Made by a program: the position numbers and the translations under genes. This document shows positions 46,173-55,012 of a DNA stretch of 64,000 nucleotides, piece after piece. Below the pieces are notes generated by a model. That model was not told the origin of the DNA, did not search any database, and was given only the letters and a program-made list of their open reading frames with translations. The stretch lies in NCBI GenBank assembly GCA_032717465.1, contig CM064632.1, forward strand, positions 29,519,852-29,583,851. The letters run 5' to 3'. Every line of letters begins with the position of its first letter. The first letter of the stretch is position 1. The DNA is from Coenobita brevimanus (taxonomy: Eukaryota; Arthropoda; Malacostraca; Decapoda; Coenobitidae).

Positions 46173-46325
46173 TAAGTACCACCTAAGTGATGTCTTCTCT
46201 GCGCCGCGCTGGAGGCAGAACAGCATTTTTAGGATATATCTATTTTTAATTCAAATGTCAAGGGAGGTCCTAAAATGCAGCATACGACAGACATAGACCA
46301 AATTTAGACAGAATTTAGAGTACAG

Positions 46326-46654
46326 AGGGGGAGGCGGTGGCTCAATCGGTAGAGAGTTGGCCTGCAGTCCTGACGGACCCGGGTTCAGATCCCGCTGAGG
46401 CAGGGAACAATTTAAGGATTTGAATTTCAGAAAAATCAGACTTTACTGATCTACCAGAAGCCCCGGCGACGTGTCGTAAAAATACCCCCGCTAATACCAA
46501 TACACCAGTCCTGTATGAGACAGCCCTAGCATGTATTCAGTATGGACGGTGGGTGTTAGCGCCGAAGTGGTGACATGTAGAGGAGTGCGGTACGTAGGGG
46601 GACTACTGGGCCTTGAAAGCAGGCTGTGAAGCCTATGCCCTGAGTCGGTCACAT

Positions 46655-46655
<1 letters not shown>
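46326..46655 (+). mobile_element. tRNA-derived SINE-A, plus strand
   Basis: The head 'gaggcggtggctcaatcggt' contains TGGCTCAATCG (fits the A box TRGYNNANNNG). About 40 bases later comes GGTTCAGATCC (a B box with one mismatch). The body has 'cagtcctgtatgagacagcc', then 'gtgggtgttagcgccgaagt', and ends 'cctgagtcggtcacataaa' at a TA microsatellite. RNA polymerase III would transcribe it, and a LINE would mobilise it. A diverged minus-strand copy lies at 34279. Confidence 0.85.

Positions 46656-46745
<90 letters not shown>
46656..46745. repeat. (TA)n microsatellite at the SINE-A 3' end
   Basis: About 44 TA units directly after the SINE body, in the place where the other copy has poly(A). Confidence 0.95.
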
Positions 46746-46749
<4 letters not shown>

Positions 46750-46964
46750 CCGGACATCAGTAAGGGATTTATTGGCTTTATACTTCTGTCTCCGTGTAGT
46801 AAATCACCTACTATATCAGATTACTTTCTGTGGACGATTTTTTTTTCAGCATCGAATTGACTTTGGTGTGGTTAGATAAGTCCTTCATAAATCCTTCCAA
46901 TACGATGACCTATTTTCATGTATAGTTTTTCTTATATCCAGACGATTTTATTCAGTTTATAATA

Positions 46965-47110
46965 CACTGTTCTACCTGGAGGGATTACATTTCTAACTGG
47001 AGGGATTACATTTCTAACTGGAGGGATTACATTTCTAACTGGAGGGATTACATTTCCAACTGGATGGATTGCATTTCTAACTGAAGGGATTACACTTTTA
47101 ACTGGAGAGG
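46965..47110. repeat. 21-bp minisatellite (AACTGGAGGGATTACATTTCT)
   Basis: Six to seven copies; the first four are nearly identical and the last ones diverged. An inverted partial unit, 'ggtaatccctccaacc', follows at about 47147. Confidence 0.9.
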
Positions 47111-47139
47111 TTATTTACAGCCTTCACCAGTTGCTTCCT

Positions 47140-47435
47140 CTATTAAGGTAATCCCTCCAACCGAAAACAATAAGCTGGCCTCACCAAGAAGGTAAAAGTA
47201 CATTGTCGAGATGAAATGGTTAAATGCATATTTATTTATTTATTTATTTCACCGTAAGTGTGTTAGAAAATCAGAAAAAACAAAAACTAGAAACCGTATA
47301 ATTTACCTAACTCACCTTGAGACTTCATTTTTGTTATATTACCGTTTCAGGCAATTTTTTTTTTTTCAGTAAAAATTTTGGAAATGCAGGAAAAATACCA
47401 CAGTTTATTTAATATAAGTCTCCTCTTAACAACAT
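47140..47435. other. No gene recognised
   Basis: AT-rich spacer with a (TTTA)n run near 47230 and a T run near 47358, ending at the left target duplication of SINE-C. Confidence 0.4.
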
Positions 47436-47832
47436 CATCATCATCATCAGCCGTTTGAGTATCCACTGCAGGACCGGCCTATCCCGACCGAAGTCGGGAC
47501 GATACAGCCAATGTATCTCTACGAAGTGGCTTAGGCTGTCTGGTAGAGATTGTATGTAGGGTGAGAATTGCTTGTAAGTGTAATTGTAGTGTTGGAGTGG
47601 CTTTGGATTTGTGTGTAGTCTGTGAACCAAGTGTAATCGGCCCGCCCAAACCGACTGGGTGCAAGCATACTTTATAGTAAGCGACATTGGATCAACCACA
47701 GCATCCCTTGTGTCCGCCAATGCAGTACGTGGCTGGGTGAACACTCCCAAAGTTTATTACCCTGGCGGGGCGCGAACCCCGGCTCACCCGCGTACGAAAA
47801 CGCACACTGTACCACTGTACCACAGAGGCTTC
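47436..47832 (-). mobile_element. tRNA-derived SINE-C with LINE-like tail and 11-bp target duplication
   Basis: The minus strand starts with a tRNA-like head: 'cctctgtggtacagtggtac' includes TGGTACAGTGG (A box), and 'ccggggttcgcgccccgcca' includes GGTTCGCGCCC (B-box-like). The body runs to 'gtcctgcagtggatactcaa', then 'acggctgatgatgatgatg', which has the (GAT)n tail of some LINEs. The identical 11-mer CTTAACAACAT flanks it at 47425-47435 and 47833-47843. A 113-codon minus frame through the body (ending VLQWILKRLMMMMM) is a by-product of the LINE-derived tail. Confidence 0.88.
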
Positions 47833-47884
47833 CTTAACAACATATCGTTACTTATATGCCTGCGTTTTTTTTTTTTTTTCTATT

Positions 47885-47921
47885 ATCACGTCACTGCTCG
47901 TTTTACTCTAACTTGGCTTAA

Positions 47922-47972
<51 letters not shown>

Positions 47973-48133
47973 GAATGATGAGTTGTAATAAAGATTAACA
48001 CGTGAATGTAATCCTGGTCACGAAGAAGTGTTATGGAGACAGTGTAGAGCCACAGCACTTTTTCAGCCACTTAGATATGTGAAATAAGCTTTAAAACGAC
48101 GAAAATCTGGGCCAGGTTACAATTAAAGGAGTA
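47885..48133. mobile_element. MITE-A copy with internal (CT)n expansion
   Basis: 'ttttactctaacttggctta' at the left; 'acgaaaatctgggccaggtt' and 'aaggagtata' at the right; 'gtcacgaagaagtgttatgg' inside. A CT array of about 45 bp (47925-47969) occupies the place where other copies read 'accatctcttcatcttgaat'. Confidence 0.85.
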
Positions 48134-49075
48134 TAGGCAATTGTATTTTCTTGACCTCACTAAGAATGTCTGAATAACGGGAAATGTAGTTAATCATACA
48201 CTCCTCGTAGCACTGCATCTCTTTATATACAATTACTTTCCCTACTGTCACCTCCAATAGGCAATCCTGTTTCCATTTTCGTTGTAGCAATAGTGACAGG
48301 CAGGAGAGAAAATGGATCCCACATGACCCACTGTTTTAAACACACTTCGACACAGCATCTCTTCATATATTGCTGCATCTCTCCACTTTCCAACCTTACT
48401 AGAATATCCGATTTTCCCTATCGTCTCAATAATATATATTTTTTGTTAACGCAGGAAAATACTGGACTCTATATAATTTTCGTATATAATTCACCATCAA
48501 ACTTTCCATATATTCCTTTTCTGAGTACGCGTGGATTTCTGTTCTCCATTACGCCTCAGTAAGAGTGTATGAGGCAGGAAAATGGGTCTCGTCAGCCTTA
48601 AATAACTTCTATATTTATTGCCCTCCAGCATTACATCTGGTCATACGTTCCCACTTAATCAGTCTTGTGGTTCGCTTGGCAATCGTATTTTCCTTTTCAT
48701 TTATGTGATAAAGAGTGAGATCCTGGAAAACACGGAATCCCAGGCTGCCAGCAGCGTCCTCCCGCCCTTATTAGTCTCGCCAAAGACCTGCCTCGTTAGC
48801 TTTATGAACAGCCTAAACTTGGTCTTTGTGCTGCCTAACTATTCGAAATTAGTTAGACCTCCTTCTGTCAGTCTGGAAACAAGCCATCTCATTTTTGGCC
48901 TCGAGATTGTACACATTACACTTGTACTATATATATTAGTTACAGATTGCACTTGTATTATGTTATGCTTACCTTATATAATGTAATATTACTTTTGACA
49001 TTATTACATTTCCACTGTTGCAGTGTGTTTTATAGTGTTTTATATTAATAGTCAGTTCTTAAAACAGCACTCCAC
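48134..49075. other. No gene recognised
   Basis: Moderately AT-rich sequence with frames of up to 122 codons (48618-48986 plus) that show no domain, no codon-use signal and no neighbours of related function. AATATT and ATTACATTA words are frequent toward 49000. I see no classified repeat. Confidence 0.45.
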
Positions 49076-49077
49076 AG

Positions 49078-49101
49078 TATTATTATTATTTTGATGATCT
49101 G

Positions 49102-49147
<46 letters not shown>

Positions 49148-49164
49148 TTAATATTATTATCATC

Positions 49165-49198
<34 letters not shown>

Positions 49199-49218
49199 TA
49201 TTATTATTATTAATACTG

Positions 49219-49283
<65 letters not shown>

Positions 49284-49284
49284 G

Positions 49285-49316
<32 letters not shown>

Positions 49317-49425
49317 TCTGTTGTTGTTGTTGTTGATGTTGCCACCTCCGCCGCCTCCGTAGCTGCTGCTGCTGCTGCTGCTGCTGGTGATGATGATGAT
49401 GGTGATGTTGCTGTTATTATTATCA
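49078..49425. repeat. (ATT)n trinucleotide array with GTT and CTG blocks
   Basis: About 230 bp of ATT triplets in several blocks, then GTT and (CTG)n, (GAT)n. The blocks share the boundary words 'aatactggtattatt' and 'taccggtattatt', indicating internal duplication. The Asn-rich and Ile-rich minus frames are artefacts. Confidence 0.9.
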
Positions 49426-49587
49426 CTATTTTGAATATGGTTGGTAGGGGCGCTCACCATTCACTCACTCGATGGTGTAACTACCTTCCAGTGCCTCTAC
49501 ACTGAGTGTCAAGCTATATATTCTCTTGTAAACCAGGAAATCAGTCACTACGTTGGGTGGTAACAGTGTATAACCCTGTAACCAATT

Positions 49588-49647
49588 AGGGTCCTGGTGG
49601 TCTAGTGGGATACGGCCCTCGACCCTGATGTGGTTCATGAGGGTTGA

Positions 49648-49650
<3 letters not shown>
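49588..49650 (+). mobile_element. tRNA-like SINE head fragment
   Basis: 'gtcctggtggtctagtggga' with the A box TGGTCTAGTGG, then 'cgaccctgatgtggttcatg'. Same head as the minus-strand fragment at 9236. It ends at a CT array. Confidence 0.45.

Positions 49651-49704
<54 letters not shown>
49650..49704. repeat. (CT)n microsatellite
   Basis: About 27 CT units adjoining the SINE head. Confidence 0.95.
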
Positions 49705-49708
<4 letters not shown>

Positions 49709-49929
49709 TAACTTTCCTTAGTTCGCATTTTGTTCTCTTAAATTTCTTTCTTTCAAACTTTTTTTTTTCCCACTCCACAGCTCCCTGGGTGTTGTCAGGG
49801 CGCAGTCTTTCTCCAGGATGGTGGAGGCGTTGATTCAAATAGATAACACTGGAGAATATTTCGGGCTTAGTACGGTATTTGTACGAGAACGTTTTTGGGC
49901 CAAGTAAAGTATTTTCGTTTGCTGTGAGT

Positions 49930-50160
49930 TAATAGAACCTGTATTTTCGTCGTTTAATGAGGTTCCCAAACGCCACTTCATAAGCCATTTATTTTGCTTA
50001 TTACCCCTTACTGTCTTATTCTGTGTTACTTTAATCATTCTGATATCACCATACTCAGCATAAATAACGTACAAAACGATATTAGCCTGAAGTATCCAAT
50101 AATAAGTCGGTAAGGAAGAGATGTTAGGGAGCTTCCTTCGCCGCTGAGAATACGAGCCAA
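49930..50160. mobile_element. MITE-B copy
   Basis: The left end 'ctgtattttcgtcgtttaat', then 'gaggttcccaaacgcc', and right end 'taagtcggtaaggaagagat', then 'gttagggagcttccttc', are complementary. The centre 'accatactcagcataaataa', then 'cgtacaaaacga', matches the copy at 45960. Confidence 0.8.
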
Positions 50161-50224
50161 GATTTCACAGAGTCTGCCGTGTAGTGGAGCTGCCCAGTTT
50201 TGCTGTGCTTGTTATTTTTTCATT

Positions 50225-50231
50225 TCATTGT

Positions 50232-50277
<46 letters not shown>

Positions 50278-51110
50278 TTTAATCTTTCTCACACTTACTG
50301 ATGTTAATCATTCTTCCTTTCCATACTTATTCTCATATTCTGTTTCACCTGCCCTTCTCAGTTTATCCAGTCGCAACTCCTCTTTCGACATTTACTCGGC
50401 GCTTCTTTCTGGCACTCCCCCCCCCCCTTTTTCGCACTCTTGTTTCTCACTCTTTTGTTCTCATTTGTTTTCTTTTTCACTTGATTCGTTTTTTTTTTTT
50501 TTTTCAGCTTCATCCCTTTTCTCTCTTTTCTCACTCCTCTTCTTTCTCAATCTTCCACCCCTTTCTCACTCTTCCCCTTCTATTTCACGTTTACTCTCTT
50601 TTCTCACTCTTCCTCCCCTTTCTCTCTTCATCTCTTTCTCACTGCTCCTCTCTTTCTCACTCTTCCTATCTTTCTCACTCTTCCCCTCTTTCTCGCCTTT
50701 CCTCTCTCTCTCACTCATCCTCTCATTCTCGTTCTTCCTCCATTATCTCTCTCTTCGTCCTCTTTCTCACTCTTCCTGTTCTTTCTCACTTTTACTCCTC
50801 TTTCTCACCCTTCCTCCCCTTTCTCACCCTTTCTCACTCTTCCTCCCATTTCTCGCTCTTCCTCTTCTGTCTAATTTTTCCTCCCATTCCCACTCTTCCT
50901 CCTTTCTCACTCTTCCTCTCCTTTCACACTTCATCTCTCGCCCTTCATTTCTTTTTCACACTCCCTTCTCTTTCTCACTCCCCCCCCCCCCGTGTCTTTC
51001 CTCCTCTTTCTCACTCTGCCTCCTTTAATTTCTCATGCTTTCTCCCTTTTCTTTCTTATCTCATTCTCACTCATTCCCCTTCCTCTCGCCATACATATCT
51101 TTCTTTCCCA
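50225..51110. repeat. Homopyrimidine tract with (CT)n
   Basis: A (CT)20 run, then about 800 bp of TTTCTCACTCTTCCTC units that form a degenerate 12-15-bp tandem repeat. Two overlapping 266- and 272-codon frames (Ser/Leu/Phe) result from it and are rejected as genes. Confidence 0.85.
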
Positions 51111-51165
51111 GCTCATTAACAACGCGCATGTCCTTAACCCTGTACATTTTCCAGTGTATAACAAA

Positions 51166-51374
51166 TGAGTATACATTTTCACCTTAATTTGGCACAGATT
51201 TTCGTCCTTTCGAAATTCTGGTAGGAAAAAAAAAAAAAAAGGCTACGGCTATGCATCTTTTTTGTAGCACTTCTTCGTGATTAGCACCATATTCTAGTGT
51301 TAGTGTGACAACTTGGCAATGAATATGAAGATACTATTTTCTTTTTACCAAGTTAAGGTGAAGAGAGTATAGTT
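51166..51374. mobile_element. MITE-A copy
   Basis: It starts 'tatacattttcaccttaatt', then 'tggcacagattttcgtcc', and ends 'ccaagttaaggtgaagagag', then 'tata'. A 15-base A run interrupts the left third. TA lies at both outer ends, consistent with a TA target duplication. Confidence 0.8.
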
Positions 51375-51399
51375 GGCCAGAGTAAAATAGGCACACAAG

Positions 51400-51614
51400 T
51401 CGTCTCTCCCGGGCCCTGGCACCGTTTGTTTAGCGATTTTTTTTTTTTCTGGATATGGCTGGTTAATATAATTTTGTATGTAAATAATGATGGGTATAGT
51501 GATATTAGAATGGTCTGAGTAACACAGAAGATAATAGCAAAGTGTAATCCAAACAAAATAAATCGCTTAGGAAGAGGTGTTCGGGAGCTTCCTTAACGAC
51601 AAGATTACGGGCCC
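51400..51614. mobile_element. MITE-B copy
   Basis: The right end 'aaataaatcgcttaggaaga', then 'ggtgttcgggagcttcctta' and 'acgacaagattacgggcc', is well kept. The left end is decayed ('gggccctggcaccgtttgtt', then 'tagcgatttt'). It lies 26 bp after a MITE-A. Confidence 0.75.
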
Positions 51615-53472
51615 AGGTGTAAGGAAGAATGGGGACAGTGGCTTAACCTTCCAGTCCTCGAGGTGTTTGTTGTTGAGGAGAAAAATCGTCTGGGATTAGC
51701 CGGGGAAAAATGGACAAATCGTCCCCCAAGAGGTACTCAGATTGAAGGGGTGAAGCTGTGTTACGATGACGTCATTTTTTTGTACTTATGAATATATGAA
51801 TTTTTGTATGTAAGTATGTATGTGTGTATGCATATTTATTTATTTATTTATTTATTTTGATAATCGACACTTATGCAGTATACGTGAATCCCTAGTAACG
51901 AAGGGTATTACAAAGTCTGTGGTTGAATCCTCCAGTCTGGACATTCTCGTGGAAATAGAATATAACTGTCCGGAGACAGTAATAATAAAAGATTCAAAAT
52001 CGTCGGAGTGAAGTGTTAATTTATATGTGGCAAACTGTGTTATTATGGGTAAACCTCTAGTATTTTATTCCGCATACTTCTACACACACACACACAAAAG
52101 AGAATGTTTGTCTGTGTCTGTCTGTCTATCCTCTGTGCAAATCGACAGGGATGTATATAGAACTGTAAAATGCACTACTAGTGTAACTTTATACGACGAA
52201 TTTCAATGTCCTGTACAGTTACTGAAGTGGCCCCCCTGATGGCCAAGATGAGAACTAACTAGAACAGATCAAATCGGTATGGCGGAAACATGGCAACCAG
52301 TTACTGTATTTTTTTTTATTTTTTTTTCCCTGCAACCAAATCATTATTACCTACAACGGGTCGGATGGGTGGAGTGGGCTGGCAGGGTTGGTGGGTGGGT
52401 GGATAGTGGGAAAATAGGTCCATGGTAGGAGTAGGTCAGTCGGGAATATATCGAGGAAGATGTGGGCAAAGGGAGGAGCGTAGGTTCATTGGGTAAAATG
52501 AGACCCCGAGGGTCTTCTCCCACAGGGGGTGTGACCATCCAGGATCCCAGGCAATGCTCGATCATAGGGTTTTCCCGGGCAGCGCCGGATACCCCTACGT
52601 TTATTCATCTGAGAATGAATAAAAAGACAGTGTTAATATTGTTACCTCCAACCCTCTCATGGTCGGGACAATTCTAGTATTCATATCCAACTATCGTCAG
52701 ACCATTTTATGCAGCGAGTCAGTCACAGGAACGAGGATGATAATAGCCTACTGTCACCAATAACCCTGTCATGGTGGTGACATGTCTAGTATTCCCTTGC
52801 AGCTGATGCCAGATAGTTTCCTTCAGTTAGGTGTGGTTACAAGAGCCTGAGAGTGTTAATGAAGGCGGTATGAAAATATAATGAAAATGTAGAATTCTAA
52901 AGCCTTTAAACTGGATATGTGGTACAGTCGTAGCCGAGAAAGTAAAGCCATTGACGCGAAAAGTGGAGCCGACACGGAAAATGTGACACGACCAGCATTG
53001 GGGGAGTCCCTGTGAAATTACCACCTTGATAATCAGGTTAATGGACATGACACCGCTAATACGTCCCAGGTGAGGGGAATGGATAAATGGCAGCCGACTC
53101 ATTCCATACCGGGAAAGACTGGAAAAACAGGGAGGGAAGGGAAATGAACTGTTGAAGCCAGGAAATACTGGACAGCTGCATTGGTGAAACAGTGACGATA
53201 ATGAATACTACAAAAAGTGTGTTGAGAGAGTGGTAATGAAACTAGCAGGAGGCAAAGGGTTCATTACTGAGCAGAGACAGAAATGTAGTTGAAGTGTCTG
53301 GTAATCAGAATGGTAGGAGTCTTTTTATTTTCAGCTCAGTGTAGTCAGATGAACATGGAAAAGATTAAACATTCGCTGATAAAAGATATATGAAAGTGCT
53401 CGTTGGGTTAAAAAATACTGTGAAAATATAATGTTACATATGCAGTATAAAAGCTTTAGTGTCAGTGAAACT

Positions 53473-53475
<3 letters not shown>
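51615..53475. other. No gene recognised
   Basis: Contains an (ATTT)n run at about 51834-51856, a short (CA)8 at 52082, a GGGTGGGT-rich stretch at 52360-52410 and repeated 'aaccctctcatggtcggga' / 'aaccctgtcatggtggtga' phrases (52650 and 52763) that suggest a ~110-bp duplication. Frames of up to 91 codons show no domain. Confidence 0.45.

Positions 53476-53548
<73 letters not shown>
53476..53548. repeat. (GA)n microsatellite
   Basis: About 36 GA units. Confidence 0.97.
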
Positions 53549-53552
<4 letters not shown>

Positions 53553-53664
53553 AGGGAAAATGTCTGGAGGTGAACGAACATGGAGTTCATAAAATTCAGG
53601 GCATTAAAATAGTGAGTGTGATTAGAATTAAGCAACACGGACCATGACAGAGAGGCTTGTATTT

Positions 53665-53870
53665 AAGGTAGCATATGAGGCATCGTAGCGCCTGTTCCTT
53701 GGCGATTTAGTTTGGATATTACACCTCAGCACTCCATTGTATGTTATTTATGTGGTGTTAATAGAATGTCAATGTGCCTCAATAACAGATTATTGAAATG
53801 TAACGTGCAGAATCTGTAGCAAAGGAAAAGGTGTTAGGAAATCTCCATACTTGAATTCGAATCAAGATGT
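53665..53870. mobile_element. MITE-B related copy (subfamily with GTAGCRCCT end)
   Basis: Left 'gaggcatcgtagcgcctgtt', then 'ccttggcgatttagttt'; right 'gcaaaggaaaaggtgttagg', then 'aaatctcc'. The ends pair over about 35 bases. Same subfamily as 59498. Confidence 0.65.
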
Positions 53871-53879
53871 GCTGTGTAT

Positions 53880-54060
53880 AATATGAAACGTTATCTTTTG
53901 TAATGATGACAAAAAACAAAACTATTTTCGAGTCTCTGATACTGATGACAGAAAGCAGGACCATTCTTGAGACATTATCTTTTGTAGTGATAACAAATAG
54001 TAAGACTACCCTCGTTAAGTCTGTCGTTGCCATCACAACTCTAATACTCAATTCCAGCCA
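53880..54060. repeat. Tandem repeat, about 48-bp unit
   Basis: Three degenerate units built around 'tgatgacaaaaaacaaaact', 'tgatgacagaaagcaggacc' and 'tgataacaaatagtaagact', each followed by 'atttcgag / attcttgag / ctcgttaag'. Confidence 0.65.
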
Positions 54061-54475
54061 ACATGAAGAGATTTTATTCGACTGAGTGAGTTACAGGAGG
54101 CGTGCATTAGCCCAATTATCTGGTTGAAATTTCTAGCCTGAACAAAATAACTGTTGTAAGCCCGATAAAAATATTTTTGTTCATCAGTAATACCGAAATG
54201 GTAATCACTGCCCATAGTAATGAGGCTTGACTTTTGCTGTTCTGACTCTTCCTGTTAACCCTTTAGACTGTTAGAATATTGGTGTTGGAAAGCGACAGTC
54301 AAAGAAATAATTCTCTTCCCGGTTCCATCTGAAGAAAATCTACAGCTGACAAAATGCAGTGGAAACTCCTATCTGTGCTAGTGTGTGTTGCAGATTTTTA
54401 AATTCTTTTCCGTTATCTGTTCTTCAAACTTTTGAAAGATTTTTGTGCGTCTGCCTGTATGTCTTTTCATGTTGG
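54061..54475. other. No gene recognised
   Basis: Unique-looking sequence without motifs. Short frames (74 codons or fewer) carry no domain. Confidence 0.4.
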
Positions 54476-54477
54476 TA

Positions 54478-54645
54478 CCACTATGGCCGTGCAGATCCAA
54501 TGCCTGGCTATACAAATGTCCCTCACTTTCCTCTCAGTCCTTCGAAAGGAGGATGGTGGACTGCAGGAGGAGGGAAAGTTTAGCCTGCGGGTCCACTGGG
54601 TTCACGTTCAGATGAGCCTGAGGCCACAACAACAGCCACAACTGA
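54478..54645. repeat. Dispersed repeat C, minus-strand copy
   Basis: 'ggaggatggtggactgcagg', then 'aggag', and 'gggtccactgggttcacgtt', 'gatgagcctgaggccacaac' are the complement of the copy at 36345-36480. Confidence 0.65.
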
Positions 54646-54649
54646 TAAA

Positions 54650-54860
54650 AATTTCCCCAGCTAAAGAGAATTCCCAGATATTTCTCCAGCTAAACAGAAT
54701 TGCTGGATATTTTACTTTCCTAAACAAAATTGTCAGATATTTTTCTCCGCTAAGTAGAATTGCTGGATCTTTTTCTCATGTAAACAGAATTGTCTGATAT
54801 TTTTTTTAAGCAAAATAGAGTTGACGGATATTTTTCTCAGCTGAACATAATATCCCACAG
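54650..54860. repeat. Minisatellite, about 31-bp unit
   Basis: Six to seven degenerate units of the type GCTAAACAGAATTGCTGGAT followed by ATTTTTCTC. A remnant unit ('gctaaacagaattaccaag') lies at 54931 beyond a 23-base T run. Confidence 0.85.
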
Positions 54861-55012
54861 CATTCATAACAGCAAGGAAAGTTTTTTTTTTTTTTTTTTT
54901 TTTAAGCTCTTTGATTGCCATTAATTCTAAGCTAAACAGAATTACCAAGTCATACTGTTAGACAAAGTTTGTTTATCCCATGTCCCAGTCTGACCAGCAT
55001 CACAGTATAATT

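Noticed and set aside
47760..47832. A tRNA gene on the minus strand
   Set aside because: The A and B boxes are present, but the segment continues into a SINE body with a target duplication, and no proper acceptor stem is formed.
48618..48986. 122-codon plus-strand frame as a host gene
   Set aside because: No recognisable domain or gene context. Frames of this length are expected by chance in 64 kb.
49086..49460. Asn-rich 124-codon frame suggesting a prion-like protein
   Set aside because: Direct translation of an (ATT)n array; the other frames give poly-Ile and poly-Ala/Thr.
50228..51119. Two overlapping frames of 266 and 272 codons
   Set aside because: Both translate a degenerate TTTCTCACTCTTCC tandem repeat in different frames; membrane-like Leu/Phe/Ser content is compositional.
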